DNA from: Asterias rubens
Taxonomy: Eukaryota; Echinodermata; Asteroidea; Forcipulatida; Asteriidae
Direction: 5' to 3'
Assembly: GCF_902459465.1 (NCBI RefSeq)
Contig: NC_047075.1
Span: forward strand, 12,455,119 to 12,519,118
DNA: 64,000 nt
Position 1 is the first letter of the stretch. Each line of letters begins with the position of its first letter. The notes below the pieces were generated by a model. That model was not told where the DNA came from and made no database searches. It saw only the letters and a list, made by a program, of their open reading frames with translations. This document shows, piece by piece, positions 35,277-47,400 of this stretch. A program made the position numbers and the translations under genes.

Positions 35277-36890
35277 ATCCCAAGAAGTGTACAACCGATT
35301 TTCAATTTTGTTTTCAGCTATAGACTCCTTGGGCATGAGAAATTAGCCTTAAGTAGCCATATTCCCATACTGACCTTGACCTTTGGGTCAACCGGAGGTG
35401 GGACTATATCTCAAGAATTACACAGCTGATTTTCAAACTTTTTCAGTTGTAGACTCAACGAGCATTGTAGAGTAGCCTTGGGTTAACGTGACCCAATGTT
35501 GACCTTTACTTCTGGGTCAACCGGAAGTGGACCATTTCCCAAGAACTACACGACCAATTTAAAAATAAATTCAGTTATTGACTCCTTGGGCATGGGAGAT
35601 TAGCATTTGGTAACCGTCACCCCATGTTGACCTTTGTTAACCTTTACTTCCGGTTAGAGATTAGCCTTAGCTTACCGTCACCCCATGAAGTGGCACCGTA
35701 ACTCAAGAAACTGTACAGTATTTTTCAAACATTCACTTATAGACTCCTTGGTATTGTTAACACATAATCAAAGCAAAAGAACATGGAACAGCTTTGTGTT
35801 TGTTCACAAACACCTAATGTCTAGTTATTATTACTATTATTATTATTATTATTCTTTGTTTCCGCCTAAAACCCCATAGCATTTGTACACGTTTTTTGTT
35901 TATTCCTTAGCTCCTAAACCATAAGGTCAAAAGAGTTAAATCATATATCAAATTGAAGCTTAGAACATAAGCTTTACTCTGACAAAAAAGTTTTAAAATT
36001 CTTAGTTAAATAACCACGTGACCCTCATTTGCATATTTAATTGGGAAATCTTTGTAGCACCATATCTCAGGAAGTTCACGGTGGATTCTTACCCTGTTTG
36101 TAGGTATAGACTCCTTGGGGGTTGAAGATTAATTTTGAAAACCCGTGACCTCAAGTTGACCTCTACTTCCGGGTTAACCGGAAGTGGGACCATATCTCAA
36201 GTGCTATATAACTGATTATCAAACTTTTTTCAGTTTTGGACATCTTGGGCGTTAAAAATCAACTTTGAAAAATCGTGACCTCAAGTTGACCTCTACTTCC
36301 GGGTTCGTCGAGATTTTTATTATTTTTATTATCAGTCACATTCAACGCATTGCAATAGCTTCTCAAGGATAATGCAATTCAAAATTGAGATTTTGCAAAA
36401 GGCATTGGATTGGGGTAAGTTGCATACCATCGTGTACCTTATGAAATTTATTAGTACGAAATATACAATTTTAAGACTGACGTCATCACATGTTAATTTA
36501 TGCTAATTAGAAGCTTTAATGAGTTTTCCTTTGCAGCACTTTATCTCAAGAAGTGTACGGCCGATTTCAAAGTTTTTTTCAGTATTAGACTCATAAGGCA
36601 TAGGGGAATTGCCTCGGGTAACCGTGACCCCGATTTGACCTCTACTTCCGGGTCAACCGGAAGTGGGACCAAATCTGAAGAGTTACACAACCGATTTAAT
36701 TTTTTTCTTTAGTTATAGATTCCTAAGCATTAAATTTTGTTGGGGAAAATCCGTGACCCATTTTTGACCTCTTCTTTTGGGTCAACCGGAAGTGGGACCA
36801 TTTCTCAAGAACTACATCACCGATTTTCAAACTTTTTTCAGTTATAGACTACTTAGGCATTAAATATTAACTTTAAAAACTTAGACCCCC
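35277..36890. repeat. Degenerate 129-bp satellite array
   Basis: The unit contains ATCTCAAGAA-x-TACACAACCGATTTTCA, TTTTCAGTTATAGACTCCTT GGGCAT, a TTGACCTCTACTTCC segment and GGGTCAACCGGAAGTGGGAC. Copies begin at 35391, 35520, 36177, 36656 and 36785 among others, and neighbouring copies are 129 bp apart. Unrelated DNA, including an ATT microsatellite at 35826-35853, interrupts the array at about 35740-36050 and 36310-36525. Confidence 0.85.
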
Positions 36891-38035
36891 ATGTGGACTA
36901 GTTTACCTTCGTTATCTCTGTGGTAAACTACGATGGGGTGAATGGTGACGGAGTCTTGTGCCCAGTAACCACTTTGTACTTCTTCCAGTGGAATACCTGT
37001 ATAGTTTTCCGAAAAGTCCATGTGGACAATGCACTGGTCTGATGGCAAATCTTCTATGCATTTCGATATGGCACGATACTGGTTCTGAAAGCGAAGAACA
37101 TGCAACCGAAATTCTTGATCGTTCTTCGTGAATCGTGCACAGAAATCATCTCTGCTGAGTGAAACTTGAAGAAGTTTTGTTTTCTTTCTGTTGTCAACTG
37201 TAACGCGAGCCCATTCCTCAAAGCCAATGTGATCTGTCTGGATTGGCTGAAGTACCGATTGCACTTCTTGCTTATTTCTGTCCTTGATGAACTGATCTGG
37301 GTTATCAGTTGATATGTTTCCCAAATTTTTGAGAGCCTTGAGTTTCAGCGACAAATTCTGATGTCTTTGACACAAGCATGTATTTCGGGACGCAAATTGA
37401 ACCAACTTGATGTGAGGACATAGGTTTTGTCTGACCCTATAAAATGCCGTTTCTCTGGATGAAGATTGCCAATGTAGTCATTGAGGTAACGTCGAGTTGT
37501 CATCTCTTTCTAGAAATATTTTAACTTCATTGTGGAGAGAAGTCCACAGTTGCCCGTGAAAGGTTTCGTCGGCCCAAACCACTTGATTTTTGGACCATGG
37601 ACAGCAGCCGATACTTCTTGAGAATTCTGGTACCACAAACAAAGTTGTGCAGCATCCGTCGCTCCTTGGTTGATTTGGTGTTCTTTGACGCACCAGCCAG
37701 CTCGTCTAACACGGCGGTTGAGAATAGCAAGTGTCTCTTGATTTATCTAGTGGCACGTTTTTTCTGGAATGCCAGCATTCTTTAGCATCAATTTAGATTT
37801 TGACCGTGGTGTATTTGAGTCGTTCACATTTGGTTTGGAAGATGTGTTCCTTTGCTTGATTAATCATTCGTTGCGTTTGCGTATTTTCTTGTTCTGTCTA
37901 GTTGAAACTTGTATTTCCATGTTAGTTTTTCGATGGTCTTGTGGGCTCTGTTCAAGCATATGCTTACTCTTCTCCTTCTTGTGTTTCGCTTTATGAATGG
38001 CATTTTTACAATGAGTGGGGCCCGATAACGTGGAG
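36890..38035 (-). pseudogene. Unclassified transposase-like family, 5'-part pseudogene
   Basis: Broken minus-strand frames encode, in order, a basic helix-rich N-region (PLIVKMPFIKRNTRRRRVSI, LNRAHKTIEKL), a RSKSKLMLKNAGIP segment, LDELAGASKNTKSTKERRML, VQKSSGLGRRNLS and, in an intact 174-codon frame (36881-37405), QCIVHMDFSENYTGIPLEEV QSGYW and VTIHPIVVYHR. The last strings match the gene at 50662 (LVMDFAENFSCL, HEVQSAHW, ITIHPLVALY). It is cut at about 36890 where the 129-bp array begins, and carries several stops and frame changes. The conserved Asp in MDFSEN could be a first catalytic acid of a DDE-type transposase, which is inference. Confidence 0.75.
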
Positions 38036-38039
38036 TTGA

Positions 38040-39210
38040 TTGTGTAGAGGGCACGGCTGTTTCACTCAGCGCAAAAGAGAGCGCCCTCTCAGTTCAAAAG
38101 TAGTTAGGCGAATTTCCATTGTGCGCCGCACCTGCAAAGAGGGCGCTGTTTGTTTATGTTAATTTAGGTCAAATCTAACGGGCGAAAGCTTATCTTTTTC
38201 TTTATTTTATTATACAACGAGGTCATATGCAAATGAGGTTTGGCATGCAAATGATTCCTCTACTCAATGTGAAAGAGAAATTTAATAGTTTCAAGAGACA
38301 TGATATTTGCACTGGAAAATCCATTCCTTCAAAGGAGTGTTTCCGCGAGGAGTTTTATCAAGAGGAGATCCTGGCTTGTCGCTGAACAACCACCACATTC
38401 GCGTGTGGCCTAGGTTTCGAAAATCATTTCCAGAAAGTAGTTGTCTACATTGCAACCCAGAGTGGGCATCCCTTGATCAAGATAATGTGCTTAAACGGTA
38501 AGGGCAAGCAATTTTTAGGTTATATTTGTCCGTGAAAATTGTGGTTTTCTCACTTGGTGTGCTCGCTCGCACGCTTTGTGTATACTGTTGTACATGTAAT
38601 ACATACATGCGCGCACGTGTGTGCACATGTGGGCCCTATTTCATAGAGCTGCTGAAGCACAAAAAGTAGCTAAGCACAACGAAATTATGCTTACAAATAA
38701 GGTTACCAGCCAAACTACTCTGTCACATGTACAAATGTCATGACTGGTAATAATAATAATATGGTATCCTGCTCATAATTCTGCTAGTGCTAGCAAAACA
38801 ATTTAAATTTTTAAATAAGTTGATATATATAATTATAATATTAATTTTGTTATTAAAATAAGGCAAGCAATATTTTCTGCAAGCAGCTTTATAAAGTTTT
38901 ATAAAATTTGGCCCTGTAGTCTGGACTGAATTTATTTCCGTCCTTTCATTGGTGGGTCATACTCATCATAGCTCCATGGTTGGGTGTAGAGCCTACTGCC
39001 GACAAAAAAAAATCCGGTCCATGAGTGAGGAGAACAGCTAATGAATTTAAACATGATAAACAAGGGCACAAATAAATAACGTACAATCAATATAGAAACA
39101 ACATGATTTCAATGACTAGCAATGCATGCCATGCCAGCACTGCAGTCTCTTGATGAAAGTGTTTTCTATTTTATTACCCGACTTCACCTTCACCTATAAT
39201 GATATGTATA
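38040..39210. other. Non-coding stretch with one MITE
   Basis: Contains the element at 38631-38915 and nothing else that I can support. Confidence 0.5.
38631..38915. mobile_element. GGGCCC-ended MITE, third copy
   Basis: Left end GGGCCCTATTTCATAGAGCT GCTGAAGCAC, right end GCAGCTTTATAAAGTTTTAT AAAATTTGGCCC. The interior shares TTACCAGCCAAACTAC and ATGCTTAC-type strings with the copies at 16983 and 17466. Confidence 0.75.
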
Positions 39211-39220
39211 AGCAAACAGT

Positions 39221-39604
39221 CATAGGCCCAGTAACTGGGGCGCTGTACTCCTTTTTCAAAATTTTGACATCATCGGTCGTACTAGCGCTCCAGGTTACGC
39301 TTGTATATTTCCATAGCAAAACTAAATTTGGCAGTCACACGCTCGGCAGTATCCACGGGTGTCCTGCCTCAACCGCGCTGTTTTCATGGTTGAGATACGT
39401 ACAGCACCCGTCGATTAGACAGGTGTCGTACGTTTCTCAACCACGTAGTCAACACGGTTGAGGCAGGGCACCCGTGGATACTGCCGAGCGTGGAGTTTTG
39501 CTATGGGAATATACAAGCCTAACCTGGGGCGCTAGTAGTAGTAGTATGACCAATGATGTGAACATTTTGAAAAAGGAGTACAGCGCCCTAGTTACTGGGT
39601 CTAG
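39221..39604. mobile_element. Foldback element with 10-bp target duplication
   Basis: Two arms of about 170 bp are inverted copies of each other: CCCAGTAACTGGGGCGCTGT ACTCC at the left and the complement GGAGTACAGCGCCCTAGTTA CTGGG at the right, continuing through CGGCAGTATCCACGGGTG. The 10-bp direct repeat AGCAAACAGT lies immediately outside on both sides (39211-39220, 39605-39614). Long arms plus a 9-11-bp duplication are typical of Mutator-like foldback elements. No coding capacity. Confidence 0.9.
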
Positions 39605-39634
39605 AGCAAACAGTGTATTTGTTTGTGTGAACAA

Positions 39635-39826
39635 GGCCCAATTTCATGGCTCTGCCTACTGCCGAATAGTAAACGTGGACTACGCATGCGCACAAGCAGA
39701 AATTCCCGGCTCGAGCTCTAACCCATGGAATACGCTTGACATGAGTGCGGAATTCCCTGCTTCCGTATAGGCGTACATATGCGCAGACTCTTTGATTACG
39801 GTAAGCAGAGCCATGAAATTGGGCCC
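39635..39826. mobile_element. GGGCCC-ended MITE, fourth copy
   Basis: Perfect-looking inverted repeat GGCCCAATTTCATGGCTCTG C at the left and GCAGAGCCATGAAATTGGGCC at the right, about 192 bp in all. The interior differs from the other copies, so only the ends define the family. Confidence 0.85.
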
Positions 39827-42800
39827 TGGTGAAATAAAATGCAAATCTAGGCTGAGGGTTGTGATAAACAAGTAAGTAGTGTTGGCCTACATTGCTTATT
39901 AATTACGAACCAGATTAAACCAATCTATTTCGCACTATTTTATTTTTCGACCTACTGAAAAGTTAATGAGGAAAAAAATTCCAAGTTGGCTTTTTGTACA
40001 CACTTGAATTTTACAGAAACAGAAGTTGGATTGCAGCTAACCCTTTTTTACGAAAAATCAGGTTTACTTTTCTTAGAAAACATAGCTCATAATCCCCACC
40101 CTTAAATTTGTCTGCAGATGTGTGGTACTGTATGTGATCATTTACTCTTCCTTTTTTTGCTTCTTACAGCTGATGAGTTTCGACCTGACCTCCGGTGTTG
40201 TAGCAATATGATGACGTTTCATGACAGCCATCAATCTCTGCAGCCTGTTTGTCATACCACTGACGGCGCGGTTGGTCCTGTTGAAGTGTGCATGGATAAG
40301 CTCCCCTCCCTGTTCATTTAACAACCAAAATCCGACCCTGAATCTACCCAACTGTTCAGTTGCATGGTTTTCGAGGAGATGCATTTTTGGAGTGATGCTG
40401 GCCCCTGGAAACAACCGACGATATGCTGCCATGAAGTCTTTAATGCATAAATCTATTGAATAAGTAAAACATGAAAATGAAGGTTAGAGTTGGGAAATTA
40501 CAACAGGTACATGCAATGCATTTAAAGGGCCAGTCACAAAGGCCACAATTATCTGGATGAAATGAAGACGAAAATATAAAATACTTCAATTGGTTGTTGA
40601 GGCGCACGATTGCATTCATTTGCTTTTATCGCTTCATTTTCATCACCGTCATCATGGCCTGAGTGACCACTGCTTTAACATTATACTGGGCAAGGGTATG
40701 TTTTACTTGTGTCAGTCATTGATACAATAGGGAGGTTTAGATGCACGTTATGTGAAAGCAATTAAAAGCATTTTAGGCGTTCAAATGCACATTTATGTAC
40801 ACTGTAACCACCGGAACAATTTGGTAATAAATTCCATAGTGAAAAAAGATCATTGTCACTGATGAGTTATTTTATTGAAGTTTTGCCTACATGTGTAGTT
40901 TTATGATCGCCCCATAAGTGCAAACACCTGTGCTCTCAGTCAAAATGGTTTGTTTATGTAGCCCCAAAATATGATCCTAAAATGTTACCAATGCGATGCA
41001 AGCTTCCATCTGTTATACTGTTGCAGTGGTTGATGCCGTGGTGTATGTCGGCAAATTTCAACATCATTTCGTTGAAATTGCTGCCAATGGTTGCTGACTC
41101 ATGGATGAGGTCACGGTGCTTTGCTATGGGGATGTCTTCAAAAGCCATACATTCAATGGTTGTGCGAGGAGCTGATCTTAGGTCTGATATGACTTGGGGC
41201 TGTATGAAATAAGAAAATTAAATTACAAGTGACATTAATCATTGTGGATTACCAAAGAAATAAAAGCAACAAAAAACACAACAAACAAACAAACTTGTTT
41301 TCACTTAATGTATTTTACCTGACAACACTTGTGCACATGATTGCCAACAAAGGCCTTGCCATGGTACGCTTGTCGCTGTACTTTATGTTTTTGTAGAACC
41401 TCATCCAGTGAGCTAGCAACCACTCCAGTGCCAAAGGCTAAATCAATGGTGGTGTTCTCCTGAAACAATATAAACAAATGTAAACTCATGAACATTGAAC
41501 ATTTCCAGTCAATTATTAAATGAATCTTACTCAAAGTTTTGTATTTTGAAAAAACAAAAACTCAGATAATCAGTTCATGATTAATGTATGCATTGAACAA
41601 TTGCCAGTTTATAACACTATTCACAAGTATCTTTCATTAAGTCACAAGTATCTTTCATTACTTGAATTAGTTTATTTTGTCACATTTTTTGTTCAATTCT
41701 GTTCAGTGATCCTCCATGTTTTACATAACTTCAAAATTCAAGTGAATCCAACCAACGTCATACCAAATCATGTATCTCAGTCCTCAGTTGTAAGGCACGT
41801 TTCGCCATGTTATTCGATTGGTCGTCGTCGTCGTCGTTCAACTGTCTGTAGAGCATGTGCAGTGGAAGTTCCTCCTCTATTTCATCCAGCTTCGCCTTCT
41901 TCTTTTCGATGTCAAGCTGGAGCTGCTGCTGGGCCTTGAACGCTGCAATGACCTCCTGATCAAAATTGGTCTCACAAGCCTCTGATGGATCTGCATGCTG
42001 AACACGTAGCTTGAAGATCTTAACATCAAGGTTGTGGCAGTGGCTTTCCAGCATGTCGTACAGCTTTTTATATATCCCAAGGGATATATGCAAGCTTGGC
42101 AGTACAACCTGACAATAGAAAATAAAAGGTAGATGTCAACAACACCCACAATTATGTTCAAGTACAGACATAGTACACTATCCTTTTCACAGTTGATTCT
42201 ATTTATAATTGTACCTGCAAAACCAACAGATTAAAAAGAGGGGGGAATACAGGTAAATTTTAACTAAGAATTTTTAGTAGAATCAACCACGGATTAGTTA
42301 GACTCACATGATCAATTTCGATGTCGATCATAGGTTTAGCAGGCCTTCATTTTAATAAATCCGAGGAGAGCTGTAAATCGCTCTCCTTAATTCAAGAAAA
42401 TGAATTAAGGAGAGCGTTTTGCTCTCGCTAACAAAACCCAAGTTTAATGAACACGTACTCAAGAAAATGAACACAAAGTTCACCAGTTGTTTAACTTTTT
42501 CTTACTCAATTTAATGAGTTTACTTTAATCATGAAACAACTTTTTTGCAATCAAAATGAATGTTTCGATACATTAAATAGACCCCACCACAATTATGTAT
42601 ATCCCCTGTGCACCCCCCCCCCCTAAAAATAAAAAGTTTGGTTATCCGCTGTTAATGTTGCCCAAAAAAAAATTTGAGAAAAAAAAGAATGGGCCTAAGT
42701 AAAAATATGGCAGAGAATGAAATTGTCTTAACTTTTATAGTAATTATCTTTTGTGAATTTGCCTAAAGATAACAGAAAAACTGTCAAAAAAAAAGTGTGT

Positions 42801-43446
42801 CCGCTATTTTTCAATTATTTTGTTATTTCTTGGGGCTTGTTTAATACTGTAGTTGTCTGTAGCTCTCTCCAGAGCAAAGAAACATTCTTGTCTGTGGCTG
42901 TGCGCATCGGCACCGTAGTGTGTACATGTACGTCAGCGTAATCCGTATTGGTATTAGAAGCGGTGTGGGGAACCACCGACTGCTGCCGATCGTCGATCGC
43001 GCCACAAAACGACCGCGACTGATTAGCCTGCCTTGGCACGGCCAGCTTCACATACATGTACTGCACACAGGGCCGACCACGGACCATACTTTTGTACACT
43101 TGTACTGGACATGCAGTTAATAATTATTATACACAGTGCAAACTTATCCATATGCATGAGCAACAACACCATGTGTGCTTGTGATTGGTCTGGAATAATA
43201 TCTGCATACAATGGGTAGTACGGGGATCTTCCATATGCATCAGTGCGCGATATGTGACTTGTGATTGGACCGGCGTTGCAAGCGCCAAGAATGAAGGACG
43301 CGCGCTGGCAGTAGTTGTTGCAATGTTGCTATTTAAAATTGTACGAGGGGTTTGAGGGCTGGGCTCGAGAGCTGGGCGGGCGGGACTTCAATTGGAGCCA
43401 AAAATATCCTTTGGGTTGGGGGGGGGGGGCATACAATTACTTGCGG

Positions 43447-43515
43447 GTGCGTTCGATTAGCTTTCCTGGGTCGACCCAGGTCTGACCATCCCCAGTGCGT
43501 TCGATTAGCTTTGAC
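43447..43515 (+). repeat. Direct repeat inside the hAT-like insertion
   Basis: GTGCGTTCGATTAGCTTT occurs twice, about 49 bp apart, each followed by a self-complementary GTCGAC or GACGTC string. Confidence 0.8.
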
Positions 43516-44266
43516 GTCAAAGCTGTGTGGGCCCGAGTGAGACCCAAGTTCATGACGTCACGGCGAAAACTTTCTCAATGGCCACCATTTTGTGTGTAAT
43601 TCAGCGGGACATTTTTTATGAAGTTTGACACACATTTTCGCCATTAAAACAGCGTTTTTGTAAGCAACAAGTATTTATTATTCGAAGCAGTGTACCCTTT
43701 TATCACTGTGGGGTTGTTAAAGTGTTTAAAGTTGCAGGTATATCTTGAGAATAATTATTTGACGATGTTTTCATGAATCCACGAAAAGTATCGGACGAAA
43801 TGCACAAAATGGGAGTAGTTCCGGTCGGCTGTCCCTTGGCGTTCTATCTAGCTCATGTCTTGGGCTTGTCCCCGAATTCTTTTATCCTGCTTGATTTTGT
43901 CGATGTCTGACAAACCTTACACCAAATTTTGGTTACCATGACACGGTCATTTATTGGTGCCGTCTCGTAACCATAACTTTCCAAATTCCACCTCAAGAAT
44001 GTTGATAATTGAACACTTGACAGCTTGATGTCATAATCCAGCATAAGCAAACAAAATTTTCACGTCGAGCAGCATGGGGCTCTTAATTTACTGTGCATGA
44101 TCCCAATTCCTTTCAATTGTTTTTACTCCAAAATGCGTTTGTCCAGCCAGGTGGCCGGAGATTCCCCCCCCCCCTCCTTTACGGCATACTTTTATCATGA
44201 CAAAATACTTAACCAATCACGAGCGTGTATTTGCGGTACCACACTTTAGTGTAAGAGCCCGTCCAC

Positions 44267-44430
44267 GTACCAGTGTGGAATTCTATAGGCCCCACACAGA
44301 TACGTCTGTGTGACCGGCTGCGGTAAACATCAAGCCCGTGCGCGCAAAACACAACCAGTGTGGAATCGCTCACATTCGTCTGTGTGACCGGCTGCGGTAA
44401 ACATCAAGCACGCGCGCATGCAAACACAGT
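44267..44430 (+). repeat. Tandem repeat of about 80 bp inside the hAT-like insertion
   Basis: Two units share ACCAGTGTGGAAT and GTCTGTGTGACCGGCTGCGG TAAACATCAAGC; the second is slightly shorter. Confidence 0.85.
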
Positions 44431-47400
44431 AAAAGCAGACTATAATAGGACTCGTTTGCCACTGCCAACTCGCAACATTCAAGTGGCAGCAGGCTTATAA
44501 ACTCCGAGATTCAAGCGGCTTATTTTAATCAACAATTAGGGTATTGAAAAAACATGCTCTTGTTAAATTTGTAAGGAGCGCTTTTTTTTTGCTCTCCTTG
44601 GAAAACATTAAGGAGCGCGGAGGAGCGCGATCGCGCTCCTTTAAAATTATGGTCTGGTTTAGCAACAACACTATGCGAGATGTCCTTTGCTAGAGTTCTC
44701 TTTAATCCATGTGCCAAGTAAGCCTGGTAGTCTTTGTGAAGAGTCTTGCATGTGCGTGGAGTTGTGTGCTGGTCACGATCAGTAGGAGGGAGTTGCATAT
44801 GTTGCTTTGAGGCATGGCAGAACAAACAGCAGTATCGTGCTGGGTAAAACAAACATAGGCGAACTTTAAATTTAATTGACACAGTAGTAAAATCAATCGG
44901 TGTTTACCATAACACCATGGAATGACACAATGAAACTTCAAAGAACGAAAAGAAGAAAAAAACGTGCCCGTCAAAACGTCGAGCTGTAACCACCATATCA
45001 GCTCTCGAGAATCTATATTCTTTTCTCATACAGCAATCTTCCGTCACAAATAAATGAGCCAGTACTACCATTGATATTGATTAACCAGTTCAATTATGTG
45101 TAAAAGATAAGGCCTACACAGTATTATGTGTAATTAAGCTGTATGTAGCTTGTAGATTGATTATCTCAGGGTACTTGCATATTTACCATTACAGCCGCAT
45201 ATTCCATATATCTTCATCAGAAACTCATAATCTCCAAATACAAATAAGCGAAAAGCTTTACCCCTGAAAAGAAGACAAAAATAATTTAAGTATCACTTTA
45301 TATATGCAGGTATGCAACTTGGGCAACAAAAAAGAGAGGGAAATGTGAGGCTCAGCAAGAGTTTTTCAGTTTTCAATGGCATAGGTGAAAGTAAAATAGG
45401 AAATCGTGCAGCTTATCTGCGCACAAAAGCTTAATTTCTGTAACTGAGATGAAGTCAATCAAAGTGTAGTTTGTAACAATAAAAATCACACCACTCTGTT
45501 TTTATGTTTACAAATAAATTTCCAGGAATGCTTCAAATTTGTTTAATTTAGTCAAACTAATTTGCTTTAAAACACAAACCTCCAATGCTGGTCTTTGAGT
45601 CCAGATATTTGATGCATTATTTCAGCCACGCGTTGAAGATTGACGACAGAGTCTGAAGCCTCGAAACAGCAAATGACAACAGTGTTGTTCTGTGAGTTAG
45701 GGTGATGAGTGTTGGCAATCTGAAAGTCCAGCTTAAAGGAGTTCCCTCCCTTATCTCCACCGAATTTCAGCCAGATCTCGTTTGCTGGTATGATTCCGCC
45801 ATGCCATGTGAGGCTACCATTCCTTTGAAAATGTTAGCAAAACAAATCAATAAGTAGTTTGAGTGAGATCATTTTAACAAACAATCTTATGCGCAACAAA
45901 CATTATGCCTCTCGCCCCAAAAAAGTTTGACAAAATACACCTTTAAAATTAATGGAGTAACCATCTTGCTAAACCAAACCGAATGCTGGAAGTCTGGCAT
46001 TTCTTTGTGGAATGACTATTTGGACCACAACCTGAAACAAATGTTTCATTGCGATGAAGGGTTGTTTCAGTTTTCTTACATTTCAAGCCTGTCCAAGTAG
46101 TCCAATATCATGCTGTGTAGATTCTGCACAGTTACACAAGGCACTTGAATGGTTCGGAGGCCATCTAACCCAATTGCATTGCGCGAGCTCTGGACCATTA
46201 GCTCCATTGTACCAACCAGATTGTCTCCAATAAGTGTAGCTTGTCGATTTCGCATAGCCCTTTCTGATGGTATACCAGCATTGGTCAAATATCTGCAAAA
46301 TAGAGTAGATTGGTAAACAAAAATTAATGCAAACAAACAATAACCTTACAATTTTAAAAACAATAACGCTATTCAAAATCATAATTAAAAAAAATCTATT
46401 TTCATACTGCCTGAGCTTTCGTATCTGATCCCATGTCAGGTGGCAGTCTCGCATCATTGCGAGAGTGTGGTCAGTGTCAAGACTGCTAGGGCTGGTCTCA
46501 GTTGGTGGTCGGGTAAGGGTAGAATCCTTGGGAGGGGGGCGCTTCATCTGAACATATGCTGGCTGTGTTAAAAAAACAAAAACAAAAGTAAAATAGTCAA
46601 AACACCTGGGCCACACAACCATAATACAATGAAATTCATATACAATATGTGTTTAATCATATTATAACTAATGTTATATTTATTGGGGCAGGGCGTCTTT
46701 GCTATTTAATAAAGTATTTCTGGATCTTTTGTAATTTAAATTTCCTCCCCATCTTTTGTTAGGTAAGGCTGGGGGGGGGGGCACCAAAGCTTCAAAGAGG
46801 CCACAAACTAAAATATATATAAATAAAACAACACTAACAAATAATACAAACTTTCAATACTAACCCGTCCAGGTGTTTTAATTTGCCCAATCCGGTCCTT
46901 AATGCAAAGCTTCAGCCAGGTCCATGCATCGGCTGCTGCCTCTATGTCTGGTGGAATTGTCGAGCCTTTCTCGTGATGTGTTGCCATATCTTTGAGAAGC
47001 TTTGCCGCAATACTGGCCTGTGACTCTACTGGGTCAGCGAGCTTTGGTGGGCATGATGGGCAGTGACATTCAAGATACTTGGGGGGTTTAGCTGGACAGA
47101 AATGGTTTGCCATCTTTTCCAGATTACCTACAGTACCACATTTCACACACGCAACAAGTAGACTGACTAGTTGAAGCCGCAAGACTTGTGGGCACTGGCT
47201 GACTTGGTTTAGGGTTTAGGTGGACCATTTGACGACACACAGGACATGGAACTTGCCTGGACTTTTTTAACTTGAACCAAGAAGACAGACAAGTAGAACA
47301 AAAATTGTGCTCACATGGTGTCTGCACCGGGGATGAACTCAGGATGCACTGACATACACAACACACAAATATGGTTTGTTCATCGGTAGACTTCCCTATG

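Larger units (their letters stand above)
42341..44655. mobile_element. 2315-bp hAT-like non-autonomous insertion
   Basis: GGTTTAGC is present directly at both edges (42333-42340 and 44656-44663), an 8-bp target duplication. The ends are an imperfect inverted repeat, AGGCCTTCATTTTAA and, on the other strand, AGACCATAATTTTAA, followed at both sides by repeated GGAGCG/CTCTCCTT motifs that form hairpins (for instance 42370-42411 and 44572-44640). No transposase is encoded. It splits the exon of the RAG1-N-like transposase between its VVAKP and MIDIEID codons. Confidence 0.85.

Noticed and set aside
39635..39826. Target duplication around the fourth GGGCCC-ended MITE
   Set aside because: Flanks TGTGAACAA and TGGTGAAATAA look alike but do not match exactly.
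42815..43218. Several overlapping frames inside the 2.3-kb insertion
   Set aside because: Both strands are open by chance in GC-richer DNA; none resembles a transposase.
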